A stretch of 64,000 nucleotides of DNA, from contig CM069455.1 in assembly GCA_035610835.1 (NCBI GenBank), positions 17,869,874-17,933,873 of the forward strand, written 5' to 3'. The DNA is from Ophiura sarsii. Its lineage: Eukaryota; Echinodermata; Ophiuroidea; Amphilepidida; Ophiuridae. Shown piece by piece: positions 43,600 through 56,353 of the stretch. The notes beneath the pieces are model-generated. The model had not been told where the DNA came from and made no database searches. It saw nothing but the letters and a program-made list of their open reading frames with translations. Position numbers and translations under genes: made by a program. How positions within the stretch are numbered: position 1 is the first letter of the stretch; each line of letters begins with the position of its first letter.

Positions 43600-46500
43600 G
43601 AGGCAATACTTGACAACTGAACCCGGCTTATTGTGTAGATACCTTGGAACATCAGCACTGTATATTCTCTGATGCTTGCTCTATTGTTGTTCTTCTTGTA
43701 TCTGGACAAATCATGAATGTTAAGAAAGCCACATGTATTAATTAGAGTTTTTACATGTTCAATTAATGGGTCTTGCGTGGGTTGAGGATTTTAATCAATG
43801 TTAAGAAGCCACATGTATTAATTAGAGTTTTTACACATTCAATTAATGGGTTAAGGATTTTATAACATAAATGACCGAAAATAAGATTCTGCATTATTTA
43901 TTTTAAAATGAACCATTATAGAATTATATTATAAATTCATAGTATGTTGCATACACAAAGAAAGGTTTCATAAATGAAATGAAAAAAGGGCAAACACGCC
44001 CAAGTCTTTCCCATTTGTTTATGGATGGTGAGAACCTACCTACCTGCATTGTTTTCAGACTGTCTTGTCTTCTGGAAGAAAGACGATACGGTTGCGACTT
44101 CCTACGATCTTATCACATCTTTGAGCGCTTCTTCGGTAAAAACATATCCAAAATTAGACAAAGTATTGCCATCAAACTTATGAATTAGTACAGTCATAGC
44201 AATTTTGCCTAATCTTGTTATAAAAGTGTATTAACTATGCCTAACATTGCTAACTATAGTAATTGCCTAACTTTGCATTGAGGAATTTATACATTGATTT
44301 GCCTAACTTTACTACACTTGAGTATGGTATAGTAAATCCGCCTAACTTTGCGAAACAAGTTATTTTGCCAGACTTTACTAAGCTGTAGCAATATTTGACA
44401 ACATAAAAAGGCCTATTGTGTAGGTACCTTGGAACATCAGCACTGTATCTTCTCTGATGCTTACTCTCTTGTTGTTCTTCTTGTATCTGAACAAATCATG
44501 AATGTTAAGAAAGTTACATGTATTAAGTAGCGTTTTTACATGTTCAATTAATGGGTCTTGCACGGGTTGAGGATTTTATATCAATGTTAAAAAGCCAAAT
44601 GTATTCATTGAGTTTTTACACGTTCAATTAATGGGGTGAAGATTTTATAACATAAATGACCGAAAATAAGATTCTGCATTATTTATTTTAAAATGAACCA
44701 TTATAAAATTATTATAAAAGTTATTTTAAATATATTATAAATTCATAGTATGTTGCATACACAAAGAAAGGTTTCATGAATGAAATGAAAAAAAGGCAAA
44801 CACGCCAAGTCTTTCCCATTTGTTTATGGATGGTGAGAACCTACCTGCATTGTTTTCAGACTGTCTTGTCTTCTGGAGGACAAAAGATACGGTTGCGACT
44901 TCATACGATCTAATCATGTCTTTGAGCGCTTCCTTGGTAAAAACATATCCAAAATTGGACAAAAACTTGACATCAAACTTATGAATTTGTACAATCATAG
45001 TAATTGTACCTAATATTGTTACAAAATTGTATAAACTATGCCTAACATTGCTACTGTAGTAATTACCTAATTTTGCGATGATGAATTTATGTATTAATTT
45101 TGCCTAACTTTACTAAACTTGAGTGGTATAGTAAATCCGCCTAACTTTGCGAAACAAGTTATTTTGCCAGACTTTACTAAGCTGTAGCAATATTTGACAA
45201 CATAAAAAGGCCTATTGTGTAGGTACCTTGGAACATCAGCACTGTATCTTCTCTGATGCTTGCTCTCTCTATTGTTGTTCTTCTTGTATCTGGACAAATC
45301 ATGAATGTTAAGAAAGCCACATGTATTAATTAGAGTTTTTACATGTTCAATTAATGGGTTTTGCGAGGGTTGAGGATTTTAATCAATGTTAAGAATCCAC
45401 ATGTATTAATTAGAGTTTTTACACATTCAATTAATGGAATGAGGATTTTATAAAATAAATAACCGAAAATAAGATTCTGCATTATTTATTTTAAAATGAA
45501 CCATTATAAAATTATTATAAAAGTTATGTTAAATATATTATAAAATCATAGTATGTTGCATACACTAAGAAAGGTTTCATAAATGAAATTGAAAAAAAGA
45601 CAAACACGCCAAGTCTTTCCCATTTGTTTATGGATGGAGAGAACCTACCTGCATTGTTTTCAGACTGTCTTGTCTTCTGGAGGACAACAGATACGGTTGC
45701 GACTTCATACGATCTAATCATGTCTTTGAGCGCTTCCTCGGTAAAAACATATAGAAAATAAGACAAAATCTTAACATCAAACTTATGAATTTGTACATTC
45801 ATAGTAATTTTGCCTTATCTTGCTATAAAGTGTATAAACTATGCCTAACATTGCTACTGTAGTAATTGCCTAACTTTGCGATGATGAATTGATGTATTGA
45901 TTTTGCCTAACTTTACTACACTTGAGTATGGTATAGTAAATCCGCCTAACTTTGCGAATCAAGTTATTTTGCCAGACTTTACTAAACTGCAGCAATACTT
46001 GACAACAGAACCAGGCCTATTGGGTTGATACCTTGGAACTTCAGCACTGTATCTTCTCTGATGCTTGCTCTATTGTTCTTCTTGTATCTGGACAAATCAT
46101 GAATGTTAAGAAAGTTACATGTATTAATTAGAGTTTTTACATGTTCAGTTAATGGGTCTTGCGTGGGTTGAGGATTTTAATCAATGTTAAGAAGCCACAT
46201 GTATTAATTAGAGTTTTTACACATCAAATTAATGGGATGAGGATTTTATAAAATGAATGACCGAAAATAAGATTCTGCATTATTTATTTTAAAATGAACC
46301 ATTATAAAATTATTGTAAAAGTTATTTTAAATATATTATAAATTCATAGTATGTTGCATACACAAAGAGAGGTTTCATAAATGAAATGAAAAAAGGGCAT
46401 ACACACCCAAGTCTTTCCCATTTGTTTATGGATGGTGAGAACCTACCTACCTGCATTGTTTTCAGACTGTCTTGTCTTCTGGAGGACAAAAGATACGGTT

Positions 46501-48540
46501 GCGACTTCATACGATCTAATCATGTCTTTGAGCGCTTCTTCGGTAAAAACATATCGAAAGTAAGACAAAATCTTGACATCAAACTTATGCATTTGTACAG
46601 TCATAGTAATTTTGCCTAATCTTGCTATAAAAGTGTATTAACCATTCCTAACATTGCTAACTGATAGTAATTGCCTAATTTTGCCATGATGAATTGGTAT
46701 TAATTTGCCTAACTTTACTAAACTTGAGTGGTATAGTAAATACGCCTAACTTTGCGAAACAAGTTATTTTGCCAGACATTATTAAACTGTAGCAATACTT
46801 GACAACTGAACCAGGCCTATTGTGTAGATACCTTGGAACATCAGCATTGCATCTTCTCTGATGCTTGCTCTCTTGTTGTTCTTCTTGTATCTGGACAAAT
46901 CATGAATGTTAAGAAAGTTACATGTATTAATTAGAGTTTTTACATGTTCAATTAATGGGTTTTGCGAGGGTTGAGGATTTTAATCAATGTTAAGAAGCCA
47001 CATGTATTAATTAGAGTTTTTATACGTTCAATTAATGGGGTGAGGATTTTATAACATAAATGACAGAAAATAAGATTCTGCATTATTTATTTGAAAATGA
47101 ACCATTATAGAATTATATTATAAATTCATAGTATTTTGCATACACAACGAAAGGTTTCATAAATGATATGAAAAAGGGCATACACACCCAAGTCTTTCCC
47201 ATTTGTTTATGGATGGTGAGAACCTACCTACCTGCATTGTTTTCAGACTGTCTTGTCTTCTGGAGGACAAAAGATACGGTTGCGACTTCATACGATCTAA
47301 TCGTGTCTTTGAGCGCTTCCTCGGTAAAAACATATCCAAAATTAAAATCTTGACATCAAACATGAATTTGTACAGTCATAGTAATTGTACCTAATCTTGC
47401 TATAAAAGTGTACAAACTATGCCTAACATTGCTACTGTAGTAATTGCCTAATTTTGCTATGATGAATTGATGTATTAATTTTGCCTAACTTTACTAAACT
47501 TGAGTGGTATAGTAAATCCGCCTAACTTTGCGAAACTAGTTATTTTGCCAGACTTTACTAAACTGCAGCAATACTTGACAACAGAACCAGGCCTATTGTG
47601 TAGATACCTTGGAACATCATCACTGTATCTTCTCTGATGCTTGCTCTCTCTATTGTTGTTCTTCTTGTATCTGGACAAATCATGAATGTTAAGAATGCCA
47701 CATGTATCAATTAGAGTTTTTACATGTTTAATTAATGGGTTTTGCGTGGGTTGAGGATTTTAATCAATGTTACATAAGAAGCCACATGTATTAATTAGAG
47801 TTTTTACACATTCAATTAATGGGGTGAAGATTTTATAACACAAATGACCGAAAATAAGATTCTGCATTATTTATTTTAAAATGAACCATTATAAAATTAT
47901 ATTATAAATTCATAGTATTTTGCATACACAACGAAAGGTTTCATAAATGATATGAAAAAAGGGCATACACACCCAAGTCTTTCCTATTTGTTTATGGATG
48001 GTGAGAACCTACCTGCATTGTTTTCAGACTGCCTTGTCTTCTGGAGGACAAAAGATACGGTTGCGACTTCATACGATCTAATCATGTCTTTGAGCGCTTC
48101 CTCTGTAAAAACATATCCAAAATTAGACAAAAACTTGACATCAAACTTATGAATTTGTACAGTCATAGTAATTGTACCTAATATATTGTTACAAAATTGT
48201 ATAAACTATGCCTAACATTGCTACTGTAGTAATTGCCTAACTTTGCGATGATGAATTGATGTAATAATTATACCTAACTTAACTAAACTTGAGTGGTATA
48301 GTAAATCCGCCTAACTTTGCGAAACAAGTTATTTTGCCAGACTTTACTAAACTGTAGCAATACTTGACAACAGAACCAGGCCTATTGTGTAGGTACCTTG
48401 GCACATTAGCACTGTATCTTCTCTGATGCTTGCTCTCTTGTTGTTCTCCTTGTATCTGGACAAATCATGAATGTTAAAAAAACCAGAGTTTTTACATGTT
48501 CAATTAATGGGTCTTGCATGAGTTGAGGATTTTAAATGAA
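43600..48540. repeat. Tandem array of about six ~790-bp units
   Basis: The anchor ATGAAA..GGGC followed by AAGTCTTTCCCATTTGTTTA recurs at about 43978, 44786, 45590, 46386, 47171 and 47954, spaced 783-808 bp. Each unit holds an internal ~80-bp doublet (ATGTATTAATTAGAGTTTTT), an A/T block, a relatively conserved ~110-bp segment (TTTTCAGACTGTCTTGTCTT...) and a field of GCCTAACTTT motifs. Units differ by point changes and small indels. On the minus strand two short exon-like pieces occur per unit, one of 59 bp with CAG acceptor and GTACCT donor, but their frames are broken in some units. Confidence 0.92.
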
Positions 48541-49048
48541 TTTTATAGCAATTCTGCCTAACGATTCTCAATTTTCGCGCAACAATGTACCAATCGTAAA
48601 TTAATAGTCCTAGAGCCAGGTGGTTTTTTTTGGTGGGTACCTTGTTCATAACATCTACTTCCATTTTTTTGGGGGGCGGGGAGGGTTGTCTTAAACCATT
48701 TCTTATGAGGGTGTTAGTTTTGTAATTAGACACCCCAACTACATTCCTACCTCTTTTTATGGGCAACTTTGAGAAGGTTATTATCATGTTCTTGCTGGTT
48801 TGTGCCGAACACTATTATGTCATCCGACATGTTTCTGCAGCTGTAAAGTCTTGCGAGCATTCTAGCAATGCCGTTCTGGAAGATTTCAGATAGTGTTCAC
48901 GCCGAACATGAGTCGTTTATAGGGAAAATAGTCTGATGTGGGTGGTAAACGTGGTAATGTAACGACTTTCCGGGTGCAGTTGAAAGCTTTAAGGTGGGAG
49001 TACTGAACACAGTTGTGCCATTGAGGTTTGTGATGATTTCTTCAATCG
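48541..49048. other. No gene recognised
   Basis: Contains a T-run/G-run stretch at 48625-48685. The part above about 48880 may be flank of the gypsy fragment that follows. Confidence 0.4.
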
Positions 49049-49640
49049 TCAGCATAAGGTGATGGCTTTGTTAGCTCCCCTCATGTTGACGCAGATTCTC
49101 ACTTCCTTCAAAGATTTCTTGGGTACGACGACTTCAGGGCTGATCCACGGTGTGGGACCTTTGGCTGGTTCTATGTCATCAGCAAGTAGACGCTTTAATT
49201 CCGTTTCCACATCTTGGTGAATATGAAATGGAATTTGTCTGTGTTTCTGGACTTTTGGATAGACGCTCTTGTCTATATATGTGGAGCTTGATCTCTTCCC
49301 CGGATATTTTACCGATAGATCGGAATACATGGTCAAAACCGGTTGGCAGATGGTTGATATTGTTGATTATTTGGATGATATAGCTCTGACATGGTTGCGA
49401 AAGACCATAGGTTTCCACTGTCACTGTTTGTTTCCACTGGCACATTGTTTTGATCTCGCCGATGATTGCTAACTGTACACGAATACCTGTGACGATGCCT
49501 GCCGGAGGCTTGATTTTGGAGCACTGGTTTTCTCACAAAGCTGGTTATATGATGCACTGTCCATGATATTGACCGATGCGCCTGGATCTATCATAGATTG
49601 ATACTTAAAAGAAGCCACTTACTTTGTTGACTCTCTTCCT
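49049..49640 (-). pseudogene. Ty3/gypsy protease-RT fragment
   Basis: Minus strand: an aspartic-protease motif MIDPGASVNIMD (about 49600), broken spacer frames, then VQKHRQIPFHIHQDVE, LKRLLADDIEP, WISPEVVVPKK and RICVNMRGANKAI, which is the entry to the Ty3/gypsy reverse transcriptase. The RT ends there. Stops at about 49475 and 49340 show it is dead. It runs in the same orientation as the integrase piece at 25.7-26.5 kb. Confidence 0.85.
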
Positions 49641-49942
49641 GGCATGGTTAATGGTAGTCTTAAAATCGCAGCATGCGAATTTTACCGGAAGCTTTTACAA
49701 CCAGAACATTAGGAATTAACAGCCCATCTTGAAAGTGTTACAGGAGTATTGTAATCTATCCAATTCAGCTTCTACACGCTCTTTGAGTGCGAACGGAACT
49801 GACAGCGCCTTACAAAAGTGTGTCCCTTCAATTCACAAAGATCATCTGTGAATAGCGATCACCGATACAACTTGTAGCTGAAGGAGTTTGTACTGCTTAT
49901 ATCTCTGTTCACAGACGATACTAGCGCTTGTAGCTTTGCATG

Positions 49943-50965
49943 CCCAGGGTGCTCAGTGGTCATACAAGTAATTAGGGTAGTTTTTCAAGCCGGCGCGTTG
50001 TACGTAACGTGAATAGGGTATCAAAAACATGCAAACTTAAGAAAAAGGGTATACTTTTCGCGCAAATGGCCTTGCGTATTTAGGGTCTATATATTTTCCG
50101 TGCAGAATAAATAGCGGCGATTACAGGCAGGATATTTTTCTTAATTTTTATTATCTCATTGGGGATCTAGATCAGCTCATATTTGTTTCATAATACTTTT
50201 ACTATATGGAAGAAAAAAGGGATTTGAAATGTGTCATACTTAGTAAACTATACACAATACTTGCTTAGTGTATCACACTATTTCGACTACTTGTTTAGGG
50301 TATCAAAATATGTTCAATACTTGTTTAGTGTATTGGTAAAACTGGTATTACTAGCTTAGGGTTGTAAAATACTATCCATACTTGTTTAGGGGTGCTTTTT
50401 CACATTTAATGCAATTACTTATTTAGGGTGCTTTTTGAAAGTCCTTGGGCGCGCCTGATACCCAGTGGCGTGCGCAAAGGGGGGGGATGGGGGGGGGCCT
50501 AGGCCCCCCAGTTTGGTCTACAGTCGGGGGAACCTACTGCCAGTCGGGGGAAACTACTGCCAGTTGGGGGATGGACCGTCGCTAGAGGTTTTTTTTGTGT
50601 GTGCACCAGGTTGGTATTAAAAGGAAATGTTAGTTAAAAAAATGATGAAAACGCTCATAATTGTCCATTAGGCCTATAATTGTTTACTTGGCTGTCTTTT
50701 TGACTGTGATATTGTGACTGTGCGATTTATTTACTGTGCGAAATTTTTTGACCGTGCAAATTTTTTTTAACCTACCCCCCCCCCCCCCCCCCCCCACTTA
50801 CGTTAAAATCACGACACGAGGTGACTGAGAAAAAAATTGGGGCTACCTTTGAGAAGAATCTGAGTCGGGGGCATTTCATTTTTTAAAGTGGGCCCCCCCC
50901 AGTCACAATATCCTGCGCACGCCACTGCTGATACCCCTCTTGTAATGACCACTGAGCACCCCGGG
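49943..50965. mobile_element. Non-autonomous hAT element, host of a second hAT MITE
   Basis: Ends CCCAGGGTGCTCAGTGGTCA and TGACCACTGAGCACCCCGGG are inverted with one difference. Flanks TTTGCATG (49935-49942) and TCTGCATG (50966-50973) differ at one of eight positions. The interior repeats TACTTGTTTAGGGTAT-like phrases about six times (50230-50430). The 465-bp MITE at 50463-50927 is inserted near its right end. Confidence 0.85.
50463..50927 (-). mobile_element. hAT MITE, 465 bp, with perfect 8-bp duplication
   Basis: CAGTGGCGTGCGCA and TGCGCACGCCACTG are perfect inverted ends. CTGATACC flanks both sides (50455-50462 and 50928-50935). Internal phrases (TCACGACACGAGGTGACTGA; TTTTTTGACCGTGC) match the inverse of the MITE at 4906-5330, so they are one family. 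Confidence 0.93.
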
Positions 50966-50973
50966 TCTGCATG

Positions 50974-51636
50974 TGACTGAAAATTTGATTGCCAGACTTT
51001 TTCTTCTTTTTGAATTGATCTTTAGATATAATCGCTGTTTAAGAAGTTTATATGTATTAGACTTGATGGAGCGATATCCATGGCTGGAATGCATTGGCTA
51101 AACATTCTTCTTCATCATCATCAACTGTGACTCTTTGGCTGGACACCTCATGTTGAGACAAAGCCTTGAATTAACTGGGCGCCCAGGAGTTTTTTACACC
51201 TGGTTGCCAAGTTTTAGCTCCCGGTATTTTGAACAGCCAAGTATAGGAGCTACTTTTGTCAGAAAAGTCACAAAGTAGCTCCTGGTTCAGATGTGCTTAA
51301 TTCAAGGCTTGGTTGAGACTGAAAAGGCTTCACATGTTTTAGGTGAAACTTCGGTCCAGTTTGGATCTATCTTGGTGGGCACAGTTTACATGAATACTTT
51401 GGTCATAAGCATGGTGTACCCATCTAATAAAAAAATAACCGTATCCCTCATTTGCTTTAAGGTACCTGATTTAGTGCTTTGACGACTCAAGTCAATGACT
51501 TGACTTGGACTTAAGGCACTATTTTTGATGACTTGACTTGATTCGAGTCACCAAAATTAATGACTTGATTCGACTTGTCCTGGGTCGCTGATTGTGATAC
51601 AACCCTATCTGTTGAATGCACTTCTATGTTACTTAA
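50974..51636. repeat. Unassigned sequence with a GACTTG/GACTCG repeat block at 51480-51590
   Basis: AATGACTTGACTTGGACTT, GATGACTTGACTTGATTCGA and similar copies resemble the subterminal arrays of the hAT at 12440. TGATACAACCCTATCTG after the block may be a degraded hAT end. No gene is seen. Confidence 0.5.
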
Positions 51637-52014
51637 AGGTATATTATGTGATTTTTTCCCCATGAAACACCATCAATCCTTGAAAAAAATTGAAAGCTGA
51701 TTTTCTTGCAGATGTACACTTCTGATCATAAATTGTACGTACATTCCAAGTTACAGGGCGATACGATTCTTAATTACTTCAAACTCATGGTTTTAGAGTG
51801 AAAATAAACTGTCGGAGTCTGCGCCGACCACTTATTTTTACTCTTAATTCACTCTAAACTCATGATTTTGAGGTAATTAGGAATCGTATCGCTCTGTAAC
51901 TTGGAATATATTCATGATTTACGATCGGAAATGTAAATCTGCAATAAAATCTGCTTCCAATCTTTTTTCGAGGATTGAGGGCGTCCCCTGGAAAAAAAAT
52001 CACATAATATACCT
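51637..52014. mobile_element. TTAA-flanked foldback MITE, 378 bp
   Basis: AGGTATATTATGTGATTTTT and its inverse form the ends, with TTAA on both sides (51633-51636 and 52015-52018), the piggyBac-type signature. The arms pair over most of the element around a short centre (CTGTCGGAGTCTGCGCC). It is inserted in a retroelement protease. It is in the same family as 3894-5763. Confidence 0.9.
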
Positions 52015-52018
52015 TTAA

Positions 52019-52590
52019 CTCTCTGTATGTATCAAGCACATCTGGATTAATCGCATTAATATTTGATCCTGCATCAACCAAAGCAAAGCATTTTATTGGG
52101 CATTGATTAATGTAAATTGTTGTGTAATTGCCCAATAACTTGTGTGACTCTACTGTCTCTTGTGAGCTATCTTACCCAAACTCCTCACTACTATATATGT
52201 TCTTGTTTCTTTACTGGTGTGGGCTTCTGAAGTTTGCCTGAACCTGATCCTAATTGACATTTCCCTGATTTCCCTGAACCTGATCCTTATTAATATTTCC
52301 CTGATTTCCCTGATCCCTTGTGAAATTTCCCTGATTTCCCTGATCCCTTGTGAAATTTCCCTGATTTCCCTGATCCCTTGTGAAATTTCCCTGATTTCCC
52401 TGATCCCTTGTGAAATTTCCCTGATAATACTGACATTCATTTTTATAGTGTCCATAGTTGTGACAATTAAAACACTGTAGTGCTGATCTCGGCTTCGGTG
52501 CTCGTCTGCTGGGTTGAGATGTCGAGTGCAACGTATGACATGCCTGGCTAGATGCTCCCCCACACAGCTGACACTTTTAGCTAGTGTCTT
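52019..52590 (-). pseudogene. LTR-retrotransposon gag/protease fragment
   Basis: On the minus strand, a Cys-rich segment (CQLCGGASSQAC) is followed by an intact CCHC zinc knuckle (CFNCHNYGHYKNEC). Five copies of a ten-residue Asn/Gln/Gly repeat come next, and then, after a frame change, an aspartic-protease start (FALVDAGSNINAINPDVLD). This is the gag nucleocapsid-to-protease order of LTR retroelements. A TTAA MITE cuts the protease at 52018. There are no LTRs or RT. Confidence 0.8.
52300..52430 (-). repeat. 30-bp coding tandem repeat next to the zinc knuckle
   Basis: The unit AATTTCCCTGATTTCCCTGA plus TCCCTTGTGA is repeated four times perfectly, with variants on the low-coordinate side. It encodes a ten-residue NQGNFTRDQG-like unit in frame. 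Confidence 0.95.
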
Positions 52591-54847
52591 CTTAATGTCC
52601 TTGAAGCAGTGATGGAGTACTTGACTCCGATCTCTTTTTGGAAAACAATGATTTTTGATTACAACTAGTATACATGATAATATATCAGGTATTCTGTATT
52701 TTAAAGTGATTATATTATATGATCGTTTATGTTTTGTAGAGTATTTTATTTTGTAAAGTATTGTGGTTATTTATGGAACAGTGCTATAATATGCAATGTA
52801 ATTACAGTCCTCAAAGAAAGTACTTGAGCAGGTAATAAATATGCTCTTAACACAACTATAGCTCCTATCTAAAAATATATTAAATTATAAATTTATGAAC
52901 ACATTTCTTCTCTTTATAATTTAAAATGTTACACATTAAAATTGACTGAATATTAACACAGCTACATGTGCTAAAAATAATTCATTTAAGCATTTGATTC
53001 TTCAACATGAAAGCCTTGGTGTAGCAATAGGCAGATTATTGACTAACTGTGTGTAAGCAACAACTCAACTCACCGGTCAATAATAAGATGTGGATTGGAA
53101 TGCTTCGCTTGATCAATGCAGCCCATACACATATATCTGTCAGTCACACCATCCTGCGTATTCAAAACTAAAGTGCGAATGTGATTGCTGCACTTTGTTT
53201 CATTCTTTTCAGTGTAGCTTTTTTATTTTTTAACCACTCTTCATTGTCTCTTTTCGAAGAGGGGTTACTATAGCATAATTATGTAATTTGATATTTTTAA
53301 TTTGGAACCATATTTCTAGCGTTATGAGTGTATTTATTATCGGGTCAGGTTTTTTTTAAGGACTATTACTTTTTATCATAATACCCAGTATCTGCCTACC
53401 CGACTGTCCGTGATATTTTAGCTCTTTAAAGTTTTTATAGATCAAATTAATTCATAATTTTCAATACAAATTTGACAATCTTGCCCCACAATATTTTGTC
53501 ATAATTGTTTGGTTCAATTGAAGATCATCAGCACTCTTACATAAATCAACTCCGGCAGTGTTATCGGCACTCATTCACTATCACCGTGTTGCCACTATTT
53601 GACTTGAGTTTAAGAGAGTGAAAATCCAATCTTTTGGGAGTTAATTTAAAAGAGCGAAAGTAAATTGAGGGACTTGGATATTTCCCTCCAAATGCATATG
53701 ACTCATTCAGAGTCTCATTCACACTTAAAGGGAAATAGTCTCTCCATCCACTCTGTCAGTCCTCAAAGAGTGGAGATTGTTCACTCTCTTTCATCATTAG
53801 AGAATATTATCAATTACCAACGGTTATAGTTCAATCAGTTTCGCTATTTCGAGAAATTAGCAATTTATATCTCTTCAAACCGAAAGGTATCATGGTTATT
53901 CAAGTGTACATGGAAAATTTAGGGGAACTGAGCCCAAATTCGGTTTTATAATGTTGAAACATGTTTTAAAAATCTGCGCGAAGCATGCAAATATTTTCAG
54001 TTTATATAACTGAAATGGTCCAGAAAACATCCTGAAGCCATGCATCTTGTGTGACAATAAATTGATAAAACATTGAAACTAATTTGCGCAAAGCGCCCAA
54101 CAATTGGCAATTTAACACTAACATTATCTAGAATGACTTTAAAAACATGTTGACAGTAATTTCTAGGGGGGGGGGGGGGTGTCCTCTCACATGAAATAGG
54201 AAAGATGTGTCGTGTCCCCGTCCTCCCCCTGCTTAGTTATGGTGGTGTCAAAATAAAATGACATCCCTTTTTTGTTTGTTTTTACCTATGTTTGTGCCTC
54301 GCCCGTAAGGTGGCACCCAAGGCCCCTCGCTCTTTCCCCTCTGTTCATTTCATTGATTTTCATGATTTTTTATCAATTTTGTAGCTTGTACAATGTTTGT
54401 GCACTGTATTATGATATTAAATCCATGATGTACTTTTATGATGAACAATAAAGTAATAAAAACAATTTGATTTTCATGTAGACTGATTTCTGACTACTGT
54501 CTGTCCTATCTACACCTAACACAGTAAGTTCCAGCCAGACCAGGTGCTTACAAGTTAGCTAATTTTTAATCAGTAACCATAATAAAACAACTGAGATATA
54601 CATTAAATGTTCATATTTCCTCTCCACAATATGACACCTCATTCATAACTCTGGATTGGATACGTTTTTAAAGTTATGGTGCTTTTAATAACGACATCTA
54701 ACGGGCAAAGTTTGTGTTGTTGTATGTATTGAACACTGCATGCTATCGAATGAATTCCACTTAAAGGAGGTTGACTCAAAAGTCGGTTAATTTTAAGACA
54801 TGGTAAGCTGTCCAACAGTCAATAAAGTTAGGTATTTTAACACCATT
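52591..54847. other. No gene recognised; possible hAT end, degraded MITE arm and 3'-end-like sequence
   Basis: CAGTGATGGAGTACTTGACT at 52609 looks like a hAT start without a partner. About 52805-52960 is a diverged copy of the left arm of the MITE at 58690. A stretch ending ACAATAAAGTAATAAAAACA (about 54445-54468) has two AATAAA signals and could be the 3' end of a retroelement. A G-run lies at 54166. Confidence 0.5.
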
Positions 54848-55275
54848 TACTCGGGGTCATCAGGGGTCAAATAGATCAGTAAGGCCTATCTTGATGGGAT
54901 TTGGTGGAGGGAAGGGGGGGGGGGGGGGTGTGGTGTTCTTTTTGTTGATTAATTTTTCGGGGTCATCGGGGGTCAAATAGATCAGTAAGGCCTATCTTGA
55001 TGGGATTTGGTGGACGGAAGAGGGATGGTGTGTTCTTTTTGTTGATTAATTTTTCGGGGTCATCGGGGTCAAATATGGGGTCAAATAGATCAGTAAGGCC
55101 TATCTTGATGTGATTTGGTGGAGGGAAGGAGGTTGGTGTGTTCTTTTTGCTGATTAAATTTTCAAGGTCATCAGAGGTCATCTGGGGTCAAATAAGATCT
55201 GTAAGGCCTATCTTGATGTGATTTGGTGTAGGGAAGGGGGTTGGTGTGTTCTTTTTGTTGATTAAAATTTTCAAG
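54848..55275. repeat. Minisatellite, ~105-bp unit, four copies
   Basis: Each unit has GGTCATC.GGGGTCAAATAGA, CAGTAAGGCCTATCTTGATG and GTGTTCTTTTTGTTGATTAA. The first carries an expanded G-run, and the third has a duplicated GGGGTCAAATA. All are in direct orientation. Confidence 0.93.
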
Positions 55276-55534
55276 GTATTACATCCCTTGCATTAACTAC
55301 AATGCATACCTCTGTGACAGTGCTACATTGTATCATATGTTTCATCATTTCTTTCAAGTCACTTTTGATGAACAGGCGAGACGCGCCGTTCGAGAACCGC
55401 CTTGTATACTAAGCACGCAGTGTGAGAAAATATGACAACTCTAGTTACGGTTAATATTTGTTCCCAAAATGTTGCTTAACGGCATGAATATTAATTTCAA
55501 CATAGTATAAAACAAATATTGGGGTATAATTCCA
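55276..55534. other. No gene recognised
   Basis: Unassigned sequence between two minisatellites. Confidence 0.5.
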
Positions 55535-56353
55535 TTATAGGCCGACGGTCTAAATGTATTCTCCAAATGGTGAATAGTTCAATAACAGGCCCACGGTCTA
55601 AATGTATTCCTCAGGGGGATGCATGGTTCCATAACAGGCCCACATCTAAATGTATCCCTCAAAGGGTGCATGGTTCCATACAGGCTCACGGTCTAAATGT
55701 ATCCTTCAAAGGGTGCATAGTTCCATAACAGGTTCACGGTCTAAATGTATCCCTCCAAGGGTGCATATTTCTATAACAGGCCCACGGTCTAAATGTATCC
55801 TTCAAAGGGTGAATAGTTTAAAAACAGGCCCACAGTCTAAACGTATCCCTCAAAGGGTGCATAATTCTATAACAGGCCCACGGTCTATCCTTCAAAGGGT
55901 GAATAGTTCAAAAACAGGCCCACGGTCTAAACGTACCCTCTTATTCCATAACAGGCCCATGGTGTAAATGTGCCCTCGATGCCTTCAAAGGTTGAATAGT
56001 TCAATAACAGGCCCACGGTCTAAATGTATTTCTCAGAGTGTGCATTATTCTTTAACACAATAACAGGCCCACGGTCTAAATTTATCCCTCAACGGGTGTA
56101 CGGTTCCATAACAGACTCACGGTCTAAATGTATCCCTCAAAGGGTGCATAATTACATAACAGGCCACGGTATAAATGTATCCTTCAAAGGGTGAATAGTT
56201 CAATAACAGGCCCACGGTCTAAATTTATCCCTCAAATGGTGCATGGTTCCATACAGGCTCATGGTCTCAATGTATCCATCAAAGGATGCATGGTTCCATA
56301 ACAGGCTCACGGTCTAAATGTATCCCTCAAAGGGTGCATCCCACGGTCTAAAG
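55535..56353. repeat. Minisatellite, 48-bp unit, about 17 copies
   Basis: The consensus contains CAGGCCCACGGTCTAAATGT, then ATCCCTCAAAGGGTGCAT and GGTTCCATAA. Copies vary by substitutions and by short or long spacers. CTCAAAGGGTG variants make small hairpins. The array ends exactly at the target duplication of the hAT at 56354, and no further units follow that element. Confidence 0.95.

Noticed and set aside
43979..48152. Separate + strand genes (FMDGENLPTC frames) in each tandem unit
   Set aside because: Frames recur because the unit recurs; they are broken differently in different units.
55519..55967. Repetitive GPRSKCI-type proteins
   Set aside because: Product of a 48-bp minisatellite whose length keeps frame; no start context, and copies break the frame.
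55535..56353. CRISPR-like array
   Set aside because: Repeats are contiguous and diverged with no unique spacers, in an animal genome: a minisatellite.
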